A stretch of 64,000 nucleotides of DNA from positions 1,426,001-1,490,000 of the forward strand of contig NW_025954961.1 in NCBI RefSeq assembly GCF_022376445.1, read 5' to 3'. Positions 58,367 to 64,000 of the stretch are shown here, in pieces. The stretch is from Fomitopsis serialis (Eukaryota; Basidiomycota; Agaricomycetes; Polyporales; Fomitopsidaceae). The position numbers and the translations under genes are program-made. The notes below the pieces were generated by a model. The model was not told the origin of the DNA. It did not search any database and worked only from the letters and a program-made list of their open reading frames with translations. How positions within the stretch are numbered: position 1 is the first letter of the stretch; each line of letters begins with the position of its first letter.

Positions 58367-60404
58367 ATGATACGCAGTGCCTCGTCCTCCGTGCATGCTA
58401 CCTCCAGCAGCCTCAGAGCGTCTCTACCCTCCTCCGCAGCAGGCTCGCGCTTGCTCTCCACCAGCATCCAAACAGGCCGTCCGAAACCTGACCGCCCGCG
58501 GGGGTTACAACCACCGCAATCTTCACCTCGTAGGCAGTACGCTCACAGAAAGGACACAGAAACCCACGAAGATGGACCAACCCGTATCTTGCGCCCCCTA
58601 GTCCCCAAAGCTGCGAAAAGTCGCGGTTTCCCATCCTCAGAGCGACCATTACTGCGTCCCTATGCATTGTCGTCTCGCTTACAGCAGCTGTGCCGTGAAG
58701 GAAAGCTGGATGACGCTATAACGCACCTACAAAGCATGCCTCTCGATGCCCAGAATGAAGCGGTCTGGAATACCATGATACAAGCCGCGTTGCGCAAGGA
58801 GCGGTACCAGTTGTCATACCGGCTTTACATCGATGTATGTTTCTCGTCTTCGCATATCAGCTTCCATCCTCAGACGTTCCCAGATGAAAAGACGTGGCTT
58901 CGTGCCAAACATCAAGACGTACGCCACGATGTTTGCAGCCTTTATCGCCGTAAAGGACTGGACGTTGCACGCAAAGCTGCTGCAGCAAGTCGGCAAGCTT
59001 CACGATGATTACCTGAAGTATGCTGCCCATTTCAAGGTGGTTGATCCAGCAAGCGACGAGCTCAGCACAGCACCTACGAGAGCGTACCTCCGTATCTTAG
59101 GCACTGCTGGGCAGCACCAGCTTATGTTCGACGTCTTCAACGCTATGGACGAGGAAGGGCCAATGGCACCTGACCTCCTAGTTCACAGCGCTATGCTGCA
59201 GGCGGTCTGTATGCGACATCCTATCGGACTTTCTCCCGACGCCCAGTCTGCTGTGAGAAAGGAGAACGCAGCCCAGGCGAAACTCCTTTGGCGGCGGCTT
59301 CTCAAGTTCATCGAGAAGAACCCACCTGCGCAGGTGGACAGTTACCACGTCAGGGAGATGCTTTACGCTCTTTCACATAGCAGCCCCTCCGATCACCTCC
59401 TCGCCTTTGACATCATACGCGACTATCTGGGCCTTGCCAAACCTGGCGAGTCACCAAAGCCACCCGTCGTCGCGCTGGAGGGACATAGTTTCGCGCAAGT
59501 GTTGCACCTCTGTAATTCCTCGCAGAAGTATCGCCTCACGGTCCACTTCTTCCACGAAGTGTTGCAGCGACCCGTTTCATCTACCCAAGGATCTATCATT
59601 ACCGAGGCCCACGTTGAATCCGTTCTCCGAGCTCATGCGTCGCTTGCCATGATGAACAACGATGACTACGAAGCCAGACAAGCTCTGGACACTCTGCTGT
59701 GGCTCCTCAAAGAGTGGGCCATCGTGGGTCGCTCCGACCAGCTTCAACCACGGCGGGAACACTTCGACGTTGTCCTGAGCTGCTGTTATCGAACGGGCAA
59801 CTGGGCGCTCGCGTCGCACACTTTCGAGGTCCTTACGGGCTACCGCGTCGCTGACTTCGCGGACGGCGCTCCAGCGACGAACGACGATCAATTGCAGCCT
59901 CACCTGGACATCCCCGAGGGGCGGACCAGACTTCCCGACACGGTCTTCCTCTCCCATCTCGTGCGCACGGCCCTCACCTCGGGCGATGTCGCCAACATGC
60001 GCCAATGCCTGCGGATGGTCGAAATTGTGGACCCGAGCTGGTTCTACCCGCACCCGGAGAACCGAAGATTCGATCCCACGGCGAACACACGGCAGAATGT
60101 CGCCAACAACATGCGCTTCTACGCTTCGAGGCTGGCGGAGGACGTCGTTACGGTCATCGACAAGGTTGTCCCAAAGGATGCCGAGCGTGAGAGCCACACG
60201 CCGGAGGAGGGGCGGTGGTTGAGGATGAGAGCCAGAGCGAAGGGTCTGCTGCGCGTAGCTCGCGAGTCCGATCATCCGGTGTCAACACCTTTCCTCGCGG
60301 AGAACCCGTTGGGTGGGGAACGTAGTCTCGCTGCAACGAACAGCTTCGTAGACTACGACATGACTGTACGGCGGACAGCGGGATCACGCTCGACGAAACG
60401 ATAG
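58367..60404 (+). CDS. Second mitochondrial PPR-like helical-repeat protein
   Basis: The first ATG in frame (58367) gives MIRSASSSVHATSSSLRASL and LLSTSIQ, a mitochondrial presequence. PPR-like motifs follow: SSRLQQLCREGKLDDAITHL and NEAVWNTMIQAALRKERYQL. An intron of about 57 bases (58834-58890) joins SYRLYID to MKRRGFVPNIKTYATMFAAF. The rest contains APTRAYLRILGTAGQHQLMF, SFAQVLHLCNSSQKYRLTVH and EHFDVVLSCCYRTGNWALAS, helical pairs of PPR size. About 660 residues. It probably binds mitochondrial RNA or supports translation. No catalytic domain is visible. It converges on the aspartic protease gene. Confidence 0.88.
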
Positions 60405-60681
60405 TCGGGCGTCCTTTATGAGACACTGTTGTCTGCATCTCGATGTATTCGCTGTATTCTATGCGTAGGAGGGCAACATCTTTGAGAAGGATTGAATTCT
60501 GAAGATTAAAGCCAGGTACTAAATCACAGTGATACCCAAAAGCAAGGAAACTGACAGCTACCTACGACTGTCCATACCAACCGTCCTAGATGCGTATCAT
60601 GCAGGGAATACCCACAAAGCAGTCCGTGTACCCCGCAGGGTAGAAATACAGAAACATAGCAACCCCCAGCGAGCCCGCAAC

Positions 60682-63091
60682 CTATGCAACCGACTTCGGT
60701 CGCTCAATGGGGCTCGCGCTCGAACTCGCCGTGGACACGCGTAAGCGGCTTCCCCCGCCCTCGAAGCCTGGTTGTGTGAAAGCCGGTGTCGGCGGCGTGA
60801 ATGGCATGTCGTCCGTGAGGGCCATCGACACAGGCTGGTATGAGTGCGATTCTCGACTGTTCATCAGGCCCACCGTCGACATGGTGTTCATGGGCATCGG
60901 TTCCGCGCGACCCGGGTTCCGACGCGCGCGGGAGCGGCCGCGTTTCCGCAGGATCCACCAAATTGCTCCACCGATGAGACCGAGTAGTAGGAGCGTGTTC
61001 AGGGCCATGAGTGCCAGAATGGCGGGGAGGAAGTTGCCGACCGTGTTCAGCGTGTTGACGAGCTTGTCGGAGAGGTCTACGCTCGTGCTGCCCCCGGAAG
61101 TGGCCCCGGTGACGTTGGCGGAGTTGTAAGTGATGTTTTGCGCAGAGCCACCGCGCGTCTTGTGGAAGTCGATTGAGGCTTGGTCGGCGTCAACGAGGGA
61201 GAGGAGCTGGATATATGGGTTGCCCAGTTTGCCGGCTGAATCGTAATCACCAAAATCGTAGACGGCGTAAACGGAACGCAAGATGTTGTCCCCAATGAGC
61301 CAGTCACTGTGTAGGAGATGAGAGTCAACTACCATGACTGTCGCGACCGATAAGATACTTTACAATTCTGTCCCACCAATACCGTCGGCGGGCATGATGG
61401 TACCGGCGCAGCGCGATGAGTTGGAGGAGTCCTTGGGCGTGATATCCAAGGGACTGATAGGGTAGACATGATTGCTGTGAGGTATCAGAGTGATCAGACA
61501 TCATCAGCGTGAGCATGCACGGAAGAGCTTACCCGAATTGAAGAGCAATATCGACTTCGGCATCGCATGGAACGATCCATTGGCCCAAATCTTCGTCAAA
61601 TGAAGCATCCGAGACTTGTCCATAAATCGCTTGGGCTATGTCAGTTGGAACGTATCTGTTCAAACTACCAGTGAGCTTCTTCAACAGCATATGTACATGT
61701 TAGACATACGAATACGACGTCCCGCTGTCCAGAACAATCACCGCCTTGCCAGACGGTACGCCAGAAATGACGCTCGTCGGCATAAGGGCGCTATCCTTCA
61801 GCAGTAGGTAGTCCAGCAGGATGCTCCACCGGGTCGGAGCGGTCTCGGGCCACGTCGAGATCTTGCTGCTGTTTGCGACAGCGGTGTATGACGGGTTGTA
61901 CTCGCCGATCGAGAAGTAGCCTTGCACGCTGTCGTAGGAGTCCTCCGTGTCCTCGAGCGTGAAGGAGATGAAGTTCGGCTCGGACTTGTCTTTCGCGAAC
62001 GCGTTGTAGAGGAACGTCCGGCCCGTGCTGGCATCGGTCATGTTGACGAGGGCGTCGACGGTGGAGAGCGAGTCAAAGCCGAGACCGAGGATACCGTCGG
62101 CGCCGTAGGAGAGGGCGGGATTATTAGCAACCTTGATGTCCATGAAGGCTTGATTTTGCACTTCGACACTGCGCGGATGAGCACTCGTTGTGGATGCGCG
62201 AGCGCGACTACATACCCAGCAAACTCTACTGTAGCGTACGAAACGTTGCCATATGCCCAGCCAATCCCATACTGTCTCACAACTGTGAATTTTGGACGCA
62301 GTGCTGAGGGACCGTGCTTACCGTCACGTTATATGCTTGCGACTGTGTGGGGGTTGTCAATCGTACCCCATGCAACAAACAAAAAGTGATGACTTACTGT
62401 GAGAGTCGTGTTTGATAGAGGGAATGAAGCGCCTTTTACCCAGAGGTCTGATGAGCCGGTATCAATTTGAAGGGGGTATACTGCATAGCGAGGTCAACAA
62501 ACATGCTCGCTCGTGTCAAAACAGTGCTCCGCATCATATAAATCATCTTCTATAAACTCGGACGACGTTGGGAACTCGATGTCATCTTCACAGGAACGCG
62601 TCGGCAGTATGCGGACATGTATGATGCCCTATCGTGATGTTTTGTTGCAAGTTGTAGAGGAGTGATACGACGATTCGGATCGCTTTCGCGCATGACAAGC
62701 CGGAGTATAATCTGGAGCACCGTGACAGAGTCTCAGCTCACCTGTGCCGGCAATGGTAGCCTGCAGACTGTTAGTGACATGATCGTGTGCATGTAGCCAG
62801 TGAGGTACTCACATTTGCGATGTATAACAAGTCACGAACGGTACTTCACGGAAACGGTTCAGCCCTCCAATCGTGCGATAGCAAGCTTGACACTCACCTC
62901 AGACTCGACTCATTACTGCCGTCAGAGTCCGTCGCAGCGTCCACGACCGGACGCGAATAGGATGCCCTCCCACTCCTTCGTCTCAGTTGTGCACTCGCGT
63001 CAGGATATCGGTGTCTCGTAAACGGGACGGTAGCAGCATAAGAGAGAGGAACCGAGAGCACGAGCCAGAGAGGCAGAGCATAGAATCGCAT
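60682..63091 (-). CDS. Membrane-anchored aspartic protease (pepsin family A1)
   Basis: The signal peptide MRFYALPLWLVLSVPLSYAA starts at 63091, followed by a basic propeptide. The first active-site exon reads YPLQIDTGSSDLWVKGASFP. The body continues NNPALSYGADGILGLGFDSL, EPNFISFTLEDTEDSYDSVQ and GYFSIGEYNPSYTAVANSSK. The second catalytic motif is AVIVLDSGTSYSYV. After LIGDNILRSVYAVYDFGDYD comes a Ser/Thr-rich stalk, one membrane helix (FLPAILALMALNTLLLLGLI plus GGAIWW) and a cytoplasmic tail of about 85 residues with RKRGRSRARRNPG. So the protease domain faces the outside or vacuole. Many agaricomycetes have several such type I anchored forms. About ten short introns. Confidence 0.93.
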
Positions 63092-64000
63092 GATGGCCGA
63101 GGCGAGCAAGCAAGCAAGCGGGCGAAATGAATGACTGGAAGCGAAGGGGGCCCGGCGGGGAGGGGGACAAAGGAGGGGACGTCGAGCACTGGCTGGCTGG
63201 GCCGAGCACCGCACGAGGGGAAGAGGGCGCGCAGGCGGTGGATAGACGACCTACAGCCGTGGGAACGCGAACCCCTTGCGATGGCACAACTCTTCTAGCG
63301 TTCGCCAGTCCTGACAACCGCGATGCTACTGCAGTCCACAGAGAGTGCTGCAGCACGTTGAGCACAGCGCTGCACAGGGCGGTCGTCGAGGGGGAAGCTT
63401 GCGCTGAAAGACCGTCCAAGGATCGCTGTTGCCTTGTTTCAGCCTTCGCAAACGCGGCTATCCGAAGCCTGATCCCGGTGCGTCCCACCACACCTCATAT
63501 GCTGCCGTGATGTTGACCATGCGGGCTGCGGGTGTAGGCGTGCACCATGCGCGGCCGCTGATGTCCTCGACATTGTCCAGGTAGTCGGGAGCGCAGTTGC
63601 AGCTCCTCTGAGCCACCGACAACCCGAGTCCCGACTCTGCTTTGTCGGCGCGATGGGCCCCATGACCCTCACGTGGGCGCGTGCATTGCCGTCCGGGCTT
63701 CCTCCCTCGGACACTCCCACCGTCGTATAAGTAGTGGGGTAAGTCGTCTTCGTTGCCCCTGTTCTCTTTGCCAGCAACTCAGCGATCATGGCGCACCGTC
63801 CTGCCTCTAGGAATGTCATCAACAGACTCATCTATGCCGCACAGCACAGCGCGTGCCCGTGCCATGGCTGCCGCTCTGCGGGCGCGCACAGTCCGATGCA
63901 GGCTTTGAGCCAGATGAGAAAGTTCGCGACGCCAGTAGATGCTCCACCAATTGAGAAAGAGTACGCCTTCGAGGCGAGTAAACAGCACGGACGGACTGCG
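63092..64000. other. Upstream region with unassigned open frames at the right edge
   Basis: About 900 bases lie upstream of the protease. Overlapping minus-strand frames at 63439-63831 and 63779-63988 are Arg/Ala-rich and show no motif. They may be part of a gene that continues past the right edge, but I cannot support one. Confidence 0.35.

Overview
The window is nuclear DNA of a filamentous basidiomycete, probably an agaricomycete; that placement is inferred from gene content and architecture. It holds about 29 protein genes packed closely on both strands. Most are cut by many canonical GT..AG introns of roughly 45-70 nt, some exons are only 5-10 nt long, and intergenic gaps are short. I saw no bacterial operon structure, rRNA, tRNA, CRISPR array, viral gene or transposon.

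Layout. 1-16.6 kb: an RRM protein cut by the left edge (-), a trans-sulfuration PLP enzyme (-), a secreted expansin-like protein (+), the ribosome-biogenesis WD40 protein Utp12/Dip2 (-), aspartyl aminopeptidase (+), the Brix protein Imp4 (-), a new 68-residue spliced small protein (+), SmG (-) and a disordered RGG/repeat protein (+). 16.6-26.6 kb: the ERMES subunit Mdm10 (-), a degenerate RecA-like protein (+), a Cys-rich probable zinc protein (-), the peroxisomal ubiquitin ligase Pex12 (+) and the phosphate regulator Pho81 (+). 26.9-38.9 kb: an ABC transporter (-), GTP cyclohydrolase I (+) and the THO/TREX subunit Tho2 (-). 38.9-50.7 kb: a 1.4 kb gene-poor stretch, a possible 115-residue membrane protein (+), the replication-checkpoint protein Mrc1/claspin (-), ribosomal protein uL3 (+), a PPR protein (+) and an AMMECR1 protein (-). 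51.3-64 kb: an unusual Rab GTPase with a large insertion (-), eS7 (-), the Hsp90 co-chaperone Cns1/TTC4 (-), L-2-hydroxyglutarate dehydrogenase (+), complex I subunit NDUFA12 (-), a second PPR-like mitochondrial protein (+) and a membrane-anchored aspartic protease (-).

Most genes are housekeeping. Ribosome production (Utp12, Imp4, uL3, eS7), RNA processing and export (RRM, SmG, Tho2) and mitochondria (Mdm10, two PPR proteins, NDUFA12, L2HGDH) recur. Several pairs are head to head with short shared promoters: Utp12/aminopeptidase, Mdm10/RecA-like, Mrc1/uL3 and NDUFA12/PPR. Neighbours do not otherwise form one pathway.

The strongest unexpected signal is technical. At least ten single-base losses, most of them in short homopolymers, break otherwise well conserved genes (imp4, folE, the ABC transporter, tho2, the RGG protein). 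Essential genes are affected, so consensus errors are far more likely than pseudogenes. I found no convincing new multi-gene system. The best biological leads are the Rab with a Pro-rich insertion and altered G4 motif, the two spliced small proteins, the RecA-like protein and the Cys-rich protein.
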